From: Actinomycetaceae bacterium
GTDB taxonomy: Bacteria; Actinomycetota; Actinomycetes; Actinomycetales; Actinomycetaceae
NCBI GenBank assembly: GCA_030530685.1
Contig: JAUMUM010000008.1
Coordinates: 1-64,000 of the forward strand
Direction of reading: 5' to 3'
Length of the DNA: 64,000 nt
In this document: positions 1 through 11,873 of the stretch, one piece after another
Layout of the letters: each line of letters starts with the position of its first letter
Numbering within the stretch: the first letter of the stretch is position 1
Notes under the pieces: model-generated
The model's input: only the letters and a program-made list of their open reading frames with translations
Database searches by the model: none
What the model was told of the DNA's origin: nothing
Translations under genes and position numbers: made by a program

Positions 1-2648
<2,648 letters not shown>

Positions 2649-2661
2649 CGCGTGGGGCTGC

Positions 2662-2696
2662 GGGGCGGCGGGAATGATCTCGCCGCCCCGGCTTTT
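2662..2696 (+). terminator. Rho-independent terminator after rpoC
   Basis: Perfect 9-bp GC stem GGGGCGGCG (2662-2670) and CGCCGCCCC (2681-2689) with a 10-nt loop, followed by GCTTTT. It lies 14 bases after the rpoC stop. Confidence 0.85.
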
Positions 2697-2744
2697 CGCC
2701 GGCGTGCCGGGCGACGGTGGTAACCACCGCCACAGGCGGCATCT

Positions 2745-2774
2745 TTGACGTGCTTCACTGGCGGCCGCTACTCT
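2745..2774 (+). promoter_or_regulatory. Candidate str operon promoter
   Basis: TTGACG (2745-2750), an 18-base spacer and TACTCT (2769-2774) resemble a housekeeping sigma promoter. It lies after the rpoC terminator and about 130 bases before rpsL, which fits independent transcription of rpsL-rpsG-fusA. Inferred from consensus only. Confidence 0.5.
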
Positions 2775-2810
2775 TGTAAAGGTTGGCCTTTTCATGAGTG
2801 GCCCTTCCAT

Positions 2811-2832
2811 AAGCCGCGGTATATCGCGGCTT
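2811..2832 (+). promoter_or_regulatory. Hairpin in the rpsL leader
   Basis: Perfect 8-bp inverted repeat AAGCCGCG / CGCGGCTT with a 6-nt loop GTATAT, inside the predicted 5' leader of rpsL. There is no T-run after it, so it is not a standard terminator. It could be a regulatory or RNA-stabilising structure. Confidence 0.4.
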
Positions 2833-2907
2833 GGCTTGTGAATGATAGCCGCATGCCGGACATTGCGAGCACCCCGAGTATTGAACAGAACTTTTTCAGG
2901 AGACATA

Positions 2908-3282
2908 GTGCCCACAATTCAGCAGTTGGTCCGCAAGGGCCGCTCGAGCAAGGTCGGGAAGTCGAAGACCCCGGCGCTGAAGGGAAGCCCCCAGCGTCGT
3001 GGCGTCTGCACCCGCGTTTTCACCACCACCCCGAAGAAACCCAATTCGGCTCTTCGCAAGGTTGCCCGTGTTCGCCTGTCGTCGGGCATCGAGGTCACGG
3101 CCTACATTCCCGGTGAGGGGCACAATCTCCAGGAGCATTCCATCGTCCTCGTTCGCGGCGGCCGCGTCCGCGACCTCCCCGGCGTTCGCTACAAGATCGT
3201 GCGCGGTGCGCTCGACACCCAGGGAGTCAAGAACCGTCAGCAGGCTCGCAGCCGCTACGGCGCGAAGAAGGAGAAGAAGTAA
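2908..3282 (+). CDS. rpsL: 30S ribosomal protein S12
   Basis: S12 sits at the decoding centre of the 30S subunit and helps control accuracy. The GTG at 2908 is preceded by TCAGGAGA and gives [11 protein letters not shown], the standard start, with 124 residues. The [17 protein letters not shown] segment carries Lys43. The second streptomycin-related segment reads [12 protein letters not shown], so residue 88 is Arg where most bacteria have Lys (see findings). The TAA stop overlaps the rpsG ATG by one base, showing a translationally coupled operon. Confidence 0.97.
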   Translation: MPTIQQLVRKGRSSKVGKSKTPALKGSPQRRGVCTRVFTTTPKKPNSALRKVARVRLSSGIEVTAYIPGEGHNLQEHSIVLVRGGRVRDLPGVRYKIVRGALDTQGVKNRQQARSRYGAKKEKK

Positions 3283-3752
3283 TGCCTCGCAAGGGCCCAG
3301 CTCGCAAGCGTCCCCTGGTCAACGATCCCGTCTACGGCTCGCCCCTGGTGACCCAGCTCGTCAATCGCGTGCTCCTCGACGGCAAGAAGTCGACGGCCGA
3401 GCGCATCGTCTATGGCGCGCTCGAAGGCGTCGGTGAGAAGTCCGGTCAGGATCCTCTGGCCGTCCTCAAGCGGGCAATGGACAATATCCGCCCCTCGCTC
3501 GAGGTCCGCTCCCGCCGCGTCGGCGGCGCCACCTACCAGGTGCCCGTCGAGGTCAAGTCGGGGCGTGCGACGACGCTCGCCCTGCGCTGGCTGGTGGACT
3601 ACGCGCGCCAGCGCCGCGAGAAGACCATGACCGAGCGCCTGCTCAACGAGATCCTCGACGCTTCCAACGGCCTTGGCGCCGCAGTCAAGCGTCGTGAAGA
3701 CACGCATCGAATGGCGGAGTCCAACAGGGCCTTCGCTCACTACCGCTGGTAA
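3282..3752 (+). CDS. rpsG: 30S ribosomal protein S7
   Basis: S7 starts assembly of the 16S rRNA 3' domain (30S head) and contacts the E-site tRNA. The ORF gives 156 residues, the normal length, from [13 protein letters not shown] to AFAHYRW, with the conserved [18 protein letters not shown] segment. Its ATG shares one base with the rpsL stop, and the fusA start follows after 49 bases. This is the standard str order. Confidence 0.97.
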   Translation: MPRKGPARKRPLVNDPVYGSPLVTQLVNRVLLDGKKSTAERIVYGALEGVGEKSGQDPLAVLKRAMDNIRPSLEVRSRRVGGATYQVPVEVKSGRATTLALRWLVDYARQRREKTMTERLLNEILDASNGLGAAVKRREDTHRMAESNRAFAHYRW

Positions 3753-3801
3753 TGACGAACTGGCGCGCCCGGCGCGCCTCGAGGAAGAAGAGAGCCTAAA
3801 C

Positions 3802-5922
3802 GTGGCACTTGACGTGCTGACTGACCTCAAGAAGGTCCGCAACATCGGAATCATGGCGCACATCGACGCTGGCAAGACCACCGTCACCGAGCGCATTCTC
3901 TACTACACGGGCATCAACTACAAGATCGGGGAGACGCACGACGGCGCCTCGACGACCGACTGGATGGAGCAGGAGAAGGAACGCGGCATCACCATCACGT
4001 CCGCGGCCGTCACCGCCTTCTGGAAGGGCACCCAGATCAATGTCATCGACACGCCCGGACACGTCGACTTCACCGTCGAGGTGGAGCGAAGCCTGCGCGT
4101 GCTCGACGGCGCCGTGGCCGTCTTCGACGGCAAGGAGGGCGTCGAGCCCCAGTCGGAGACCGTGTGGCGTCAGGCCGACAAGTACAACGTGCCGCGCATC
4201 TGCTTCATCAACAAGATGGACAAGCTCGGCGCCGACTTCGACTTCTCGGTCCAGACGATCAAGGATCGTCTCCAGGCGACGCCCGTCGTCGTGACGTTCC
4301 CGATCGGCGCGGAAAACGAGTTCTCCGGCGTCGTCGACGTGCTGAAGAAGAAGGCGATCCGCTTCCCCGAGAAGAACGACAAGGGCGAGGCGACGCGCGG
4401 CATTCTCGTCGTCGAAGAGGACGTGCCGGCCGAGCTGGCCGATCGCGCCGAGGAATACCATCTCCAGGCCATGGAGTTCGCGGCCGAGGCCTCGGACGAG
4501 CTCATGGAGAAGTACCTCGAGGAGGGCGAGCTCTCGCTCGACGACATCAAGAAGGGTCTTCGCCTGCGCACGATTGCCGGCGAGGTCTACCCCGTCTTCT
4601 GCGGCTCCGCCTACAAGAACAAGGGCGTGCAGCCGATGCTCGACGGCATCGTCGACTACCTCCCCTCGCCGCTGGACATTCCGGCGACCAAGGGCTTCAA
4701 GCCCGGCAACGAGGACGAGGAAGACTCGCGCGAGGCCTCGGAAAAGGCTCCCTTCGCGGCGCTGGCCTTCAAGATCGCGGTCCACCCCTTCTACGGCAAG
4801 CTCACCTATATCCGCGTCTACTCGGGCAAGGTCGAACAGGGCACCCAGGTGCTCAATGCCACGAAGGGCAAGAAGGAACGCATCGGCAAGATGTTCCAGA
4901 TGCACTCCAACCGCGAGAACCCCGTCGAGGTGGCGCATGCCGGGCACATCTACGCCTTCGTCGGCCTCAAGGAGACGACGACGGGCGACACCCTGTGCGC
5001 CATTGACAAGCCGATCATCCTGGAGTCCATGACCTTCCCGGACCCGGTCATCCACGTGGCCATCGAGCCGCGCTCGAAGAATGACCAGGAGAAGCTTTCG
5101 ACGGCCATCCAGAAGCTGGCCGAAGAGGACCCGACCTTCACCGTCCGCCAGGACGAGGAGACCGGGCAGACGGTCATCGGCGGCATGGGTGAGCTCCATC
5201 TCGATATCCTCGTCGACCGCATGAAGCGCGAGTTCAAGGTCGACGCCAATGTGGGCGCGCCGATGGTCGCCTACCGCGAGACCATCCGCAAGAAGGTCGA
5301 GAACATCGAGTACACGCACAAGAAGCAGACCGGCGGTTCGGGCCAGTTCGCTCGCGTGATCGTGACCTTCGAGCCCCTGGTCGACGAGGAGGGTGGCGAC
5401 ACCTACGAGTTCGCCAATGCCGTCACGGGCGGCCGCGTGCCTCGTGAGTACATCCCCTCGGTCGACGCGGGTATCCAGGAGGCGATGGTTAACGGCGTGC
5501 TGGCCGGCTACCCGATGGTGGGCCTGAAGGCCACCCTCGAGGACGGCGCCTACCACGAAGTCGACTCGTCGGAAATGGCCTTCAAGATCGCTGGCAATAT
5601 GGTGCTGCGGGAGGGTGCAAAGCGCGCCAACCCGGTGCTCCTCGAGCCGGTCATGGATGTTGAGGTTCGCACTCCCGAGGAGTACATGGGCGACGTCATC
5701 GGCGATCTCAACTCTCGCCGTGGCATGATCAAGTCCATGGAGGACGCGACCGGTGTCAAGATCGTTCGCGCCCTGGTCCCGCTCAGTGAGATGTTCGGAT
5801 ACGTCGGTGACCTGCGTTCCAAGACGCAGGGGCGCGCGGTGTACACGATGCAGTTCGACTCGTACGCCGAGGTTCCCAAGAACGTCTCCGACGAGATCAT
5901 CAAGAAGACCCGGGGCGAGTGA
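3802..5922 (+). CDS. fusA: Elongation factor G
   Basis: GTPase that drives ribosomal translocation and, with RRF, ribosome recycling. I place the start at GTG 3802 ([27 protein letters not shown]), after the purine-rich GAGGAAGAAGAGAG, giving 706 residues as in the family. G motifs are in order: AHIDAGKTT (G1), the [10 protein letters not shown] switch region, DTPGHVDF (G3) and [10 protein letters not shown] (G4). Domains II-V follow, including the [10 protein letters not shown] segment and C-terminal [17 protein letters not shown]. Upstream in-frame codons are open but overlap rpsG and lack family similarity. Confidence 0.97.
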   Translation: MALDVLTDLKKVRNIGIMAHIDAGKTTVTERILYYTGINYKIGETHDGASTTDWMEQEKERGITITSAAVTAFWKGTQINVIDTPGHVDFTVEVERSLRVLDGAVAVFDGKEGVEPQSETVWRQADKYNVPRICFINKMDKLGADFDFSVQTIKDRLQATPVVVTFPIGAENEFSGVVDVLKKKAIRFPEKNDKGEATRGILVVEEDVPAELADRAEEYHLQAMEFAAEASDELMEKYLEEGELSLDDIKKGLRLRTIAGEVYPVFCGSAYKNKGVQPMLDGIVDYLPSPLDIPATKGFKPGNEDEEDSREASEKAPFAALAFKIAVHPFYGKLTYIRVYSGKVEQGTQVLNATKGKKERIGKMFQMHSNRENPVEVAHAGHIYAFVGLKETTTGDTLCAIDKPIILESMTFPDPVIHVAIEPRSKNDQEKLSTAIQKLAEEDPTFTVRQDEETGQTVIGGMGELHLDILVDRMKREFKVDANVGAPMVAYRETIRKKVENIEYTHKKQTGGSGQFARVIVTFEPLVDEEGGDTYEFANAVTGGRVPREYIPSVDAGIQEAMVNGVLAGYPMVGLKATLEDGAYHEVDSSEMAFKIAGNMVLREGAKRANPVLLEPVMDVEVRTPEEYMGDVIGDLNSRRGMIKSMEDATGVKIVRALVPLSEMFGYVGDLRSKTQGRAVYTMQFDSYAEVPKNVSDEIIKKTRGE

Positions 5923-6040
5923 GCCCTAACGGTCCTGTACAATCAGTAACCGAATAAATCAAGCACTTAAGCCGGGTCTGAAGCGTTTGCGCATTTCACA
6001 CACCAGCTACAAGTCAAACTAGAGTCCCAGGAGGGCCCAA

Positions 6041-7231
6041 GTGGCAAAGGCCAAGTACGACAAGTCCAAGCCGCACATGAACATCGGCACGATCGGTCAC
6101 GTCGATCACGGTAAGACGACGCTGACCGCCGCGATTACCAAGGTTCTGGCGGACAAGTACCCGGACCTGAACGAGTTCACCCCGTTCGACCAGGTCGACA
6201 ACGCTCCCGAGGAGCGTCAGCGCGGCATCACGATCAATGTCGCCCACGTCGAGTACCAGACCGACAAGCGTCACTACGCACACGTCGACGCCCCCGGCCA
6301 CGCCGACTACATCAAGAACATGATCACCGGCGCCGCTCAGATGGACGGTTCGATCCTCGTGGTCGCCGCCACCGACGGCCCGATGGCTCAGACCCGCGAG
6401 CACGTTCTGCTCGCCCGCCAGGTCGGCGTGCCGAACCTCATCGTCGCGCTCAACAAGTCCGACATGGTTGAGGACGAGGAGCTGCTTGAGCTCGTCGAGA
6501 TGGAGGTCCGTGACCTCCTGTCGTCGCAGGAGTACGACGGCGACAACATCCCGGTCGTCCGCGTCTCCGCTCTCAAGGCCCTCGAGGGCGACGCCGAGTG
6601 GGTCGAGGCCATTGGCGAGCTCATGGAGCAGGTCGACAACTACTTCCCGGATCCGGTTCGCGATCTCGACAAGCCGTTCCTCATGCCCATCGAGGACGTC
6701 TTCACCATCACCGGTCGCGGCACCGTCGTGACCGGCCGTGTCGAGCGCGGTCTGCTCAACATCAACGAGGAGGTCGAGATCCTCGGCATCCGCCCGAACC
6801 AGAAGACCACGGTCACCGGCATCGAGATGTTCCACAAGCAGATGGATCACGCCGACGCCGGCGAGAACTGCGGCTTGCTCCTGCGCGGCACCAAGCGCGA
6901 GGAGGTCGAGCGCGGCCAGGTCGTTGCCAAGCCCGGCTCGATCACCCCGCACACGCAGTTCGAGGCTCAGGTCTACGTCCTGAAGAAGGAGGAGGGCGGC
7001 CGTCACAACCCGTTCTTCTCGAACTACCGTCCGCAGTTCTACTTCCGCACGACGGACGTCACCGGCGTCATCACGCTGCCCGAGGGCACCGAGATGGTCA
7101 TGCCCGGCGACAACACCGAGATGACGGTCGAGCTCATCCAGCCCATCGCCATGGAGGAGGGCCTCGGCTTCGCCATCCGCGAGGGTGGCCGCACGGTCGG
7201 CTCCGGCCGCGTCATCAAGGTCATCAAGTGA
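6041..7231 (+). CDS. tuf: Elongation factor Tu
   Basis: GTPase that delivers aminoacyl-tRNA to the ribosomal A site. It starts at GTG 6041, nine bases after CCAGGAGGG, and is 396 residues long, as expected. Motifs seen: [29 protein letters not shown] and NKSDM, with C-terminal [14 protein letters not shown] gap of 118 bases separates it from fusA and includes TACAAT at 5938-5943, so tuf may have its own promoter as well as read-through. A strong terminator follows, closing the str operon. Confidence 0.98.
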   Translation: MAKAKYDKSKPHMNIGTIGHVDHGKTTLTAAITKVLADKYPDLNEFTPFDQVDNAPEERQRGITINVAHVEYQTDKRHYAHVDAPGHADYIKNMITGAAQMDGSILVVAATDGPMAQTREHVLLARQVGVPNLIVALNKSDMVEDEELLELVEMEVRDLLSSQEYDGDNIPVVRVSALKALEGDAEWVEAIGELMEQVDNYFPDPVRDLDKPFLMPIEDVFTITGRGTVVTGRVERGLLNINEEVEILGIRPNQKTTVTGIEMFHKQMDHADAGENCGLLLRGTKREEVERGQVVAKPGSITPHTQFEAQVYVLKKEEGGRHNPFFSNYRPQFYFRTTDVTGVITLPEGTEMVMPGDNTEMTVELIQPIAMEEGLGFAIREGGRTVGSGRVIKVIK

Positions 7232-7263
7232 CCTATCGGCGTCGTAGCTGACGATTCGACGGA

Positions 7264-7294
7264 GGGACCCGCCACTGACGTGGCGGGTCCCTTT
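7264..7294 (+). terminator. Terminator of the str operon
   Basis: Perfect 12-bp stem GGGACCCGCCAC (7264-7275) / GTGGCGGGTCCC (7280-7291) with loop TGAC and a following TTT. It sits 33 bases after the tuf stop. Confidence 0.88.
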
Positions 7295-7360
7295 GCGTGA
7301 ACATCGGGCATGCGCGTGAACGTAGGGCATGCGCGCCCCGGCGAATTGGAACGAATGTGA

Positions 7361-7393
7361 AGGTAAGGGTTGCCTGGCATGGGGTAATATAAT
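7361..7393 (+). promoter_or_regulatory. Promoter with DtxR/IdeR-like palindrome
   Basis: A perfect TATAAT lies at 7388-7393, 36 bases before the cupin ATG. Just upstream, AGGTAAGGGTTGCCT (7361-7375) is an interrupted palindrome with the AGGTnA-N3-TnnCCT layout of DtxR/IdeR iron boxes. It matches 11 of 15 positions of the core AGGTTAGGCTAACCT, which I compared from memory. It covers the place expected for the -35 element, as a repressor site would. A second small palindrome, GTAAT-ATA-ATTAC, spans the -10 (7384-7396). Regulation by iron is inference. Confidence 0.45.
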
Positions 7394-7429
7394 TACGAAA
7401 GGATAACTTTGCGTATTTGAGGTGAGACC

Positions 7430-7807
7430 ATGCCTTCGACACCTACGAACGAGTCGGCCGTGTACACGGGCGTCTTCGACAAGCTCCCGATCTTAGAGGC
7501 GGCAACGACGTCGCGCGTGATCGTGAACAATGCCGTTCTGCGTCACGTCATGTTCAGCTTCGACGCCGGCCAGGTGCTGACCGAGCACGCCTCGCCGCGT
7601 GCCGTCGTCGTTCAGCAGATGAGCGGGAAGATGCGCTTTACGGTCAATGGCCAGACGAAGGACCTCGTCGGTGGCGATGTCGTGTACCTGGCTCCGGGCG
7701 ACAGGCACGCCCTGGAGGCCTTAGAGCCCTGCCACATGGCGCTGACGCTCGTCGACGTTGCGGGCACGGCGTACGCGGCCGAGGCGCAGGGGCAGGCCGA
7801 TGAGTGA
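7430..7807 (+). CDS. Small cupin-domain protein
   Basis: A 125-residue single-domain cupin (double-stranded beta-barrel). The two cupin motifs are visible: the first around [20 protein letters not shown] and the second around [18 protein letters not shown], with histidines that could bind a metal. There is no signal peptide, so it is probably cytosolic. The ATG follows GAGGTGAGACC. Its end overlaps the next gene by 8 bases, and a methyltransferase and an ABC importer follow on the same strand. Small cupins of this kind act as sensors, isomerases or dioxygenases; I cannot assign a reaction. Confidence 0.8.
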   Translation: MPSTPTNESAVYTGVFDKLPILEAATTSRVIVNNAVLRHVMFSFDAGQVLTEHASPRAVVVQQMSGKMRFTVNGQTKDLVGGDVVYLAPGDRHALEALEPCHMALTLVDVAGTAYAAEAQGQADE

Positions 7808-8609
7808 GCAGGCGCACGGCGCGCGTCAGGGGCCGGAGGAAAAGCGCCTGCAGGGGCACTGGCTGCTGGCGAAGATGGGCAAGCGCGTCCTGCGGCCGGG
7901 CGGCATCGAGTTGACCCGCCGCGTCATCGCCAATGCCAAGCCCAGCGCACAGGACCGAATCGTCGAGTTCGGTCCCGGCGTCGGGCGCACGGCGGAAATC
8001 CTCCTGGCTGCCGCTCCGAGGCAGTACATCGGCGTCGATCCGAACACGGAGGGCACCCCGCAGTTGCAGGCCGTCCTCAAGGACCATCCGCAGGCGCGCC
8101 TTCATGCCGCCGATGCGAGGAGCACGGGGCTGCCGGATGCGTGCGCCGACCTCGTCGTGGGTGAGGCAATGCTGACGATGCAGTCCAATGACGACAAGCT
8201 CGACATCATGAAAGAGGCCTTCCGCATCCTCGCCCCATCGGGACGCTATGCCATCCACGAGCTCGGTTTCCATCCGGACGATGTCCCCGACGAGGTTGTC
8301 GCGGATGTTTCGCGGGCACTGTCGCGAACCATCAAGGTCGGCGCACGGCCGCTCACGAGCCGGGACTGGCAGCGCCTCCTGCGCGAGGCCGGATTCGAGA
8401 TCGAGTATGCCGACACGAACCCCATGGCCCTGCTCGAGCCCAAGCGCCTCATTGCCGACGAGGGCCTGGGCGGCGCCCTGAGGTTCTTCTGGAACGTGCG
8501 CCGCAACAGGGCGGCTCGCGAGCGCATCATGTCCATGCGCTCCGTCTTCCGCCAACACGCCGACCACATCAACGCCGTCGGACTCGTGGCCCGCAAGCCG
8601 GCCGCCTGA
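7800..8609 (+). CDS. SAM-dependent class I methyltransferase
   Basis: A 269-residue protein with a Rossmann methyltransferase fold. Motif I is IVEFGPGVGRTAEILL, the acidic end of strand 2 is YIGVDPN, and a DLVVGEAMLTMQ segment stands where motif IV is expected, followed by a post-motif helix EAFRILAPSGRYAIHE. The fold suits a small-molecule methyltransferase; the acceptor is unknown. The ATG at 7800 lies inside the end of the cupin gene (8-base overlap), which indicates coupled expression. The ABC ATPase follows after 15 bases. Confidence 0.85.
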   Translation: MSEQAHGARQGPEEKRLQGHWLLAKMGKRVLRPGGIELTRRVIANAKPSAQDRIVEFGPGVGRTAEILLAAAPRQYIGVDPNTEGTPQLQAVLKDHPQARLHAADARSTGLPDACADLVVGEAMLTMQSNDDKLDIMKEAFRILAPSGRYAIHELGFHPDDVPDEVVADVSRALSRTIKVGARPLTSRDWQRLLREAGFEIEYADTNPMALLEPKRLIADEGLGGALRFFWNVRRNRAARERIMSMRSVFRQHADHINAVGLVARKPAA

Positions 8610-8624
8610 GGAAAGGATGTGACG

Positions 8625-9392
8625 ATGAGTTCCGGGCGTGCCGATGGCAGTGGCTGGGGCGTCGAGGCCGGCCGGCGCGACGGCGACGAGCGCGCGCCCG
8701 GTCGGACCGGCGGCGGGCGGAACCTTCGCCTCGACGACGTCGACGTCTACCGGCGCGGCCTGCACCTCATCGACCGCCTGAGTCTGGACGTGCCGCCGGG
8801 CCAGGTCCTGGGCGTCTCGGGCCCTTCGGGCGCAGGCAAGACGACGCTGCTGCGGGTGATCGCGGGCATGACGCGCAACTACTCCGGGCGCGTGCACCTG
8901 CCCGAGGGGCGCATGTCCTTCGTCTTCCAGGAGCCGCGGCTGCTGCCCTGGCTGACCGCGCGCAAAAACGTCCAGCTGACCCTGCCGCCGGAGAGCATTG
9001 GGAAGATGTTCATCGCCGAGGAATGGCTGGAGCGCGTCGGCCTTGACGGGGCCATGGAGCTCTATCCGGCGCAGATGTCCGGGGGAATGCGCCAGAGGGT
9101 GTCCATCGCGCGGGCGATGGCGACAGGCCCGCGCCTACTGCTCGTCGACGAGCCGTTTTCGGCGCTCGATAAGCCGCTGGCCCTCGCCCTGCGCGAGGAC
9201 CTGAGGGACATCATCGCCCACAGCGACCTCGTCACCGTCTGGGTCTCCCACGACCCGGGCGAGCTCGACGAGGTCTCCGCCCTGCGGCTGCACCTGGACG
9301 GGCCGCCGGGTGGGCGGTGGCGCCTCCAGGCCCAGGGCAGGGACGGGCCGCCGGGCAGGAACCACCCGTCGGCCGACGGGAGCCGCACGTAG
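8625..9392 (+). CDS. ABC importer ATP-binding protein (NitT/TauT type)
   Basis: The 255-residue ATPase energises the importer formed with the lipoprotein and permease downstream. Motifs: Walker A GPSGAGKTT, Q-loop VFQEPRLLPW, signature MSGGMRQR, Walker B LLLVDEPFSALD, and the H-loop in VWVSHDPGELDE. The Q-loop wording is typical of nitrate/taurine/aliphatic sulfonate ATPases. I chose ATG 8625, eight bases after AGGAAAGG, over GTG 8619. The N-terminal 25 residues and the C-terminal 35 are Gly/Arg-rich. A 261-base gap follows before the binding protein. Confidence 0.88.
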   Translation: MSSGRADGSGWGVEAGRRDGDERAPGRTGGGRNLRLDDVDVYRRGLHLIDRLSLDVPPGQVLGVSGPSGAGKTTLLRVIAGMTRNYSGRVHLPEGRMSFVFQEPRLLPWLTARKNVQLTLPPESIGKMFIAEEWLERVGLDGAMELYPAQMSGGMRQRVSIARAMATGPRLLLVDEPFSALDKPLALALREDLRDIIAHSDLVTVWVSHDPGELDEVSALRLHLDGPPGGRWRLQAQGRDGPPGRNHPSADGSRT

Positions 9393-9653
9393 GCGCCGTC
9401 AGCTGCGCGGGTTGGGCCAAGAACTCCGGGCCGAACCGGGCACTGACCAGCAAACCGGACGTTCGGGCGTGAGGCTCCTCGCCGGGCACCGCCCCGGACG
9501 TTTGGCGCGACACCCCGCTTGCCGGGCGCCAGGGCGTCGGGCAAACCGGGAATCCGATGGCCGCGGCCGGCGCTGGCCGCGGCCCCGTGCAGTCGGCGGC
9601 TATCGAGATCGCCGGCAGCTTCACCTATCAACCCCTCCAGAGAAAAGGACAGC
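9393..9653 (+). other. Gap within the ABC operon, with a GC palindrome hairpin
   Basis: No convincing gene. GGCCGCGGCC occurs twice (9559-9568 and 9575-9584) six bases apart; because the unit is its own reverse complement it can form a 10-bp hairpin, about 70 bases before the lipoprotein start. CCGGACGTT is also repeated at 9455 and 9494. The hairpin could attenuate or process the transcript so that the binding protein is expressed at a different level from the ATPase. Inference only. Confidence 0.45.
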
Positions 9654-10691
9654 ATGTTGACCAAACGTTTCGCCGCCGTGCTCGTGGCGGCAGCCATGGT
9701 CCTGGGCGCATGCTCGGGATCGTCAGATTCCACGTCGAGCGAGTCCTCGTCGGCGTCCGGCTCCAGCGCGGCAGCTCCGGCCAAGCTAGAGCAGATTAGG
9801 GCGTATGTTCCGACGACGATGGCCTTCGGTGCACCGATGATCGGCTTCGGCAAGGAAGGCAACCTCTCGGAATTCAGTTCGGACGTGTCCGTGAGCAACT
9901 GGGACAACGTCGAGCAGCTCAAGTCCGCGCTCATGCAGGGCGACGTCGAGGTCGCCGCGGCTCCCGCCTACGCCTCGGCCAACCTGTACAACAGGGGCGT
10001 CGACGTGCGGCTGGTCGGCCCCGTCGTGTGGGGCATGCTCTACGTCGTCGGACCGCAGGATGCGCCCGAAGGCGACTGGCAGTCCCTCAAGGGCAAGAAG
10101 GTCGCCGTCGTCATGCCGGGCAATATGCCCGACCTCGTCTTCTCCTACCTGCTCAAGGAAAACGGGCTGGATCGCGACTCCGATATCGAGGTCGTCGAGG
10201 CCAATGACGGCCAGCAGGCGATTCAACTCGTTGCGACGGGGCAGGCCGACTACGCCGTCATGCCCGAGCATGCCGTGACGCTGGCGGAGAGGATGCTCGG
10301 CCAGCAGGGCAAGCCCGTCAAGCGCGTGCTCAATCTCCAGGACGAGTGGGCCAAGGTCACGGGCAAGGAAAGCCGCATCCCGATGGCCGGGCTCGTCATG
10401 CCCGGGGAGCTCGTCGATTCCAATCCGGAGCTCGTTGCCGCCGTGCGCGCGGAGGTGACGGCGTCGATCGACAAGGCCAACGCGGGCGACGAGGAAACGA
10501 TCCAGGCGATTGCCGAGCACTACGATCTCGATGCCGACGTCGTGCGGGACATCATCCCGCGTCTTCAACTCGACATGGTCCCGGCCGACGACGCGCGAGC
10601 GGAGTACGAGGACTTCCTCAAGCGCCTGGGAGAGGTCGAGCCGGACATCTACGGCGGCAAACTGCCCGATGACAAGTTCTACGCCAAGTGA
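9654..10691 (+). CDS. ABC importer substrate-binding lipoprotein (NMT1/SsuA-like)
   Basis: A 345-residue extracellular solute-binding lipoprotein. The signal peptide MLTKRFAAVLVAAAMVLGAC ends in a lipobox LGAC (Cys20), then a Ser/Ala-rich tether. The mature part has the two-lobed pattern of the nitrate/taurine/thiamine-precursor group, with IRAYVPTTMAFGAPMIGF at the start, LKSALMQGDVEVAAAPAYA, then LKGKKVAVVMPGNMPDLVF and GQADYAVMPEH. ATG 9654 follows AGAAAAGGACAGC. It overlaps the permease gene through a GTGA junction. The ligand cannot be deduced. Confidence 0.85.
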   Translation: MLTKRFAAVLVAAAMVLGACSGSSDSTSSESSSASGSSAAAPAKLEQIRAYVPTTMAFGAPMIGFGKEGNLSEFSSDVSVSNWDNVEQLKSALMQGDVEVAAAPAYASANLYNRGVDVRLVGPVVWGMLYVVGPQDAPEGDWQSLKGKKVAVVMPGNMPDLVFSYLLKENGLDRDSDIEVVEANDGQQAIQLVATGQADYAVMPEHAVTLAERMLGQQGKPVKRVLNLQDEWAKVTGKESRIPMAGLVMPGELVDSNPELVAAVRAEVTASIDKANAGDEETIQAIAEHYDLDADVVRDIIPRLQLDMVPADDARAEYEDFLKRLGEVEPDIYGGKLPDDKFYAK

Positions 10692-11554
10692 CGAGTTCGA
10701 CTCCGAATGACGAGGCCCCGTCCCCGGTAGGCACTCCGGGGGCGGGCACGGGCGCGTGGAAAGAAGCATCGCCTGCCGATGCGCCGGGGGCTGGCCGATG
10801 GATCGAGCGCGCCGCGTGGGTGCTCGGTGGCGCGCTCGTGCTCCTGGGCGTGTGGGCGTTCCTCGCCGGCAGGCAGGAAGAGTACATGCTGCCCTCGCCC
10901 GAGGAGACACTTCGCGCGCTCGTAACGCTCGCGGGAACGCCCGAGTTCTGGCAGGCGCTCGTCCTGACGCTCAGGCGCGCGCTGACAGGCCTGGTTCTGG
11001 CGGTGGCGGCCGGGGTCGTCTGGGGATGCGCCATGGGCAGGTGGGAGCGCCTGTCCTGGTTCTGCCAGGTGGGCCTGCAGGTGCTGCTGTCGACGCCGGC
11101 CATCATCTTCGTCATCCTCGGCCTGCTGTGGTTCGGAAACAATGGGGGAGCGGTCATCTTCGTCGTCGCGCTGGTGACCGCCCCGGTTCTGACGACAGCG
11201 ACGGCCCAGGCCGTGCGCTCCATCGACACCGACCTTCTGGAGATGGCGCGCCTGTTTCGCCTGAGCCGGTGGACGACGCTGCGAAGGGTGGGTTTTCCCA
11301 TGGTCGCCCCGCCGGTGCTGGCCGCGGCGACGGTGGCGCTCGGGCAGTCGGTGCGCGTTTCGGTCATGGCCGAGTTGCTGGCGACGGCGAGCGGCATGGG
11401 TGGCGCCATCAGGTCCGCCCAGCTGAACATCGACAGCTCGAAGATATTCGCCTACGCGGTGGTCATGACCGTCCTGACCTTCACCCTGGAAGCCGTATTC
11501 GTTGCCCCGCTGCGCAGGCGCATGCATGCCCACCGCGAGAGCGCCAGCGGCTGA
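10688..11554 (+). CDS. ABC importer permease (NitT/TauT type)
   Basis: A 288-residue inner-membrane permease with about six hydrophobic helices after a Pro/Gly-rich cytosolic N-terminus. The EAA loop that contacts the ATPase is EMARLFRLSRWTTLRRVGFPM-like (residues about 190-210). It starts at GTG 10688, overlapping the binding-protein stop (GTGA), so the two are coupled. The pair with the ATPase at 8625 forms one complete importer with a single permease, presumably a homodimer. Confidence 0.87.
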   Translation: MTSSTPNDEAPSPVGTPGAGTGAWKEASPADAPGAGRWIERAAWVLGGALVLLGVWAFLAGRQEEYMLPSPEETLRALVTLAGTPEFWQALVLTLRRALTGLVLAVAAGVVWGCAMGRWERLSWFCQVGLQVLLSTPAIIFVILGLLWFGNNGGAVIFVVALVTAPVLTTATAQAVRSIDTDLLEMARLFRLSRWTTLRRVGFPMVAPPVLAAATVALGQSVRVSVMAELLATASGMGGAIRSAQLNIDSSKIFAYAVVMTVLTFTLEAVFVAPLRRRMHAHRESASG

Positions 11555-11713
11555 GGTGCGCGGGTGCCCGGGCGGGCCGGGTTCTCGCGCGCGGTCCGCG
11601 TCGCCGGGGTGTCAGGCGGGCGGCCCACGTCGCCGCGCAACCGGCTCGGTGAAGGCGCCGCATGGGGCACGCCGCTCGCGCTCGTCGAGTCGGGCCGGCA
11701 GCCGCCCGTCGCC

Positions 11714-11743
11714 TTGAAAACGGTCGATTGTGATGCGTACCAT
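11714..11743 (+). promoter_or_regulatory. Candidate promoter of the PTS gene
   Basis: TTGAAA (11714-11719), an 18-base spacer and TACCAT (11738-11743). It would start transcription near 11750, leaving a leader of about 124 bases before the GTG at 11874. The rest of the 319-base gap 11555-11873 is GC-rich with no supported gene. Confidence 0.5.
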
Positions 11744-11873
11744 AACTCATTAGCTGGTGGCCGGTGCGTGTGACCGGTGGCGGCGATGGTCCGGGGCAGC
11801 CACGTCGTCGTATGTCTGCCACGTCGTCGCGCGTTTGCGGCGACACAACGGCCGGATTGGGAGGCATGGGCGA

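Noticed and set aside
3796-5556. 586-codon open frame on the minus strand across fusA
   Set aside because: Antisense shadow: fusA is a full-length EF-G, and the minus frame has a Val/Asp/Leu/Gly composition from mirrored GC-rich codons with no family motif.
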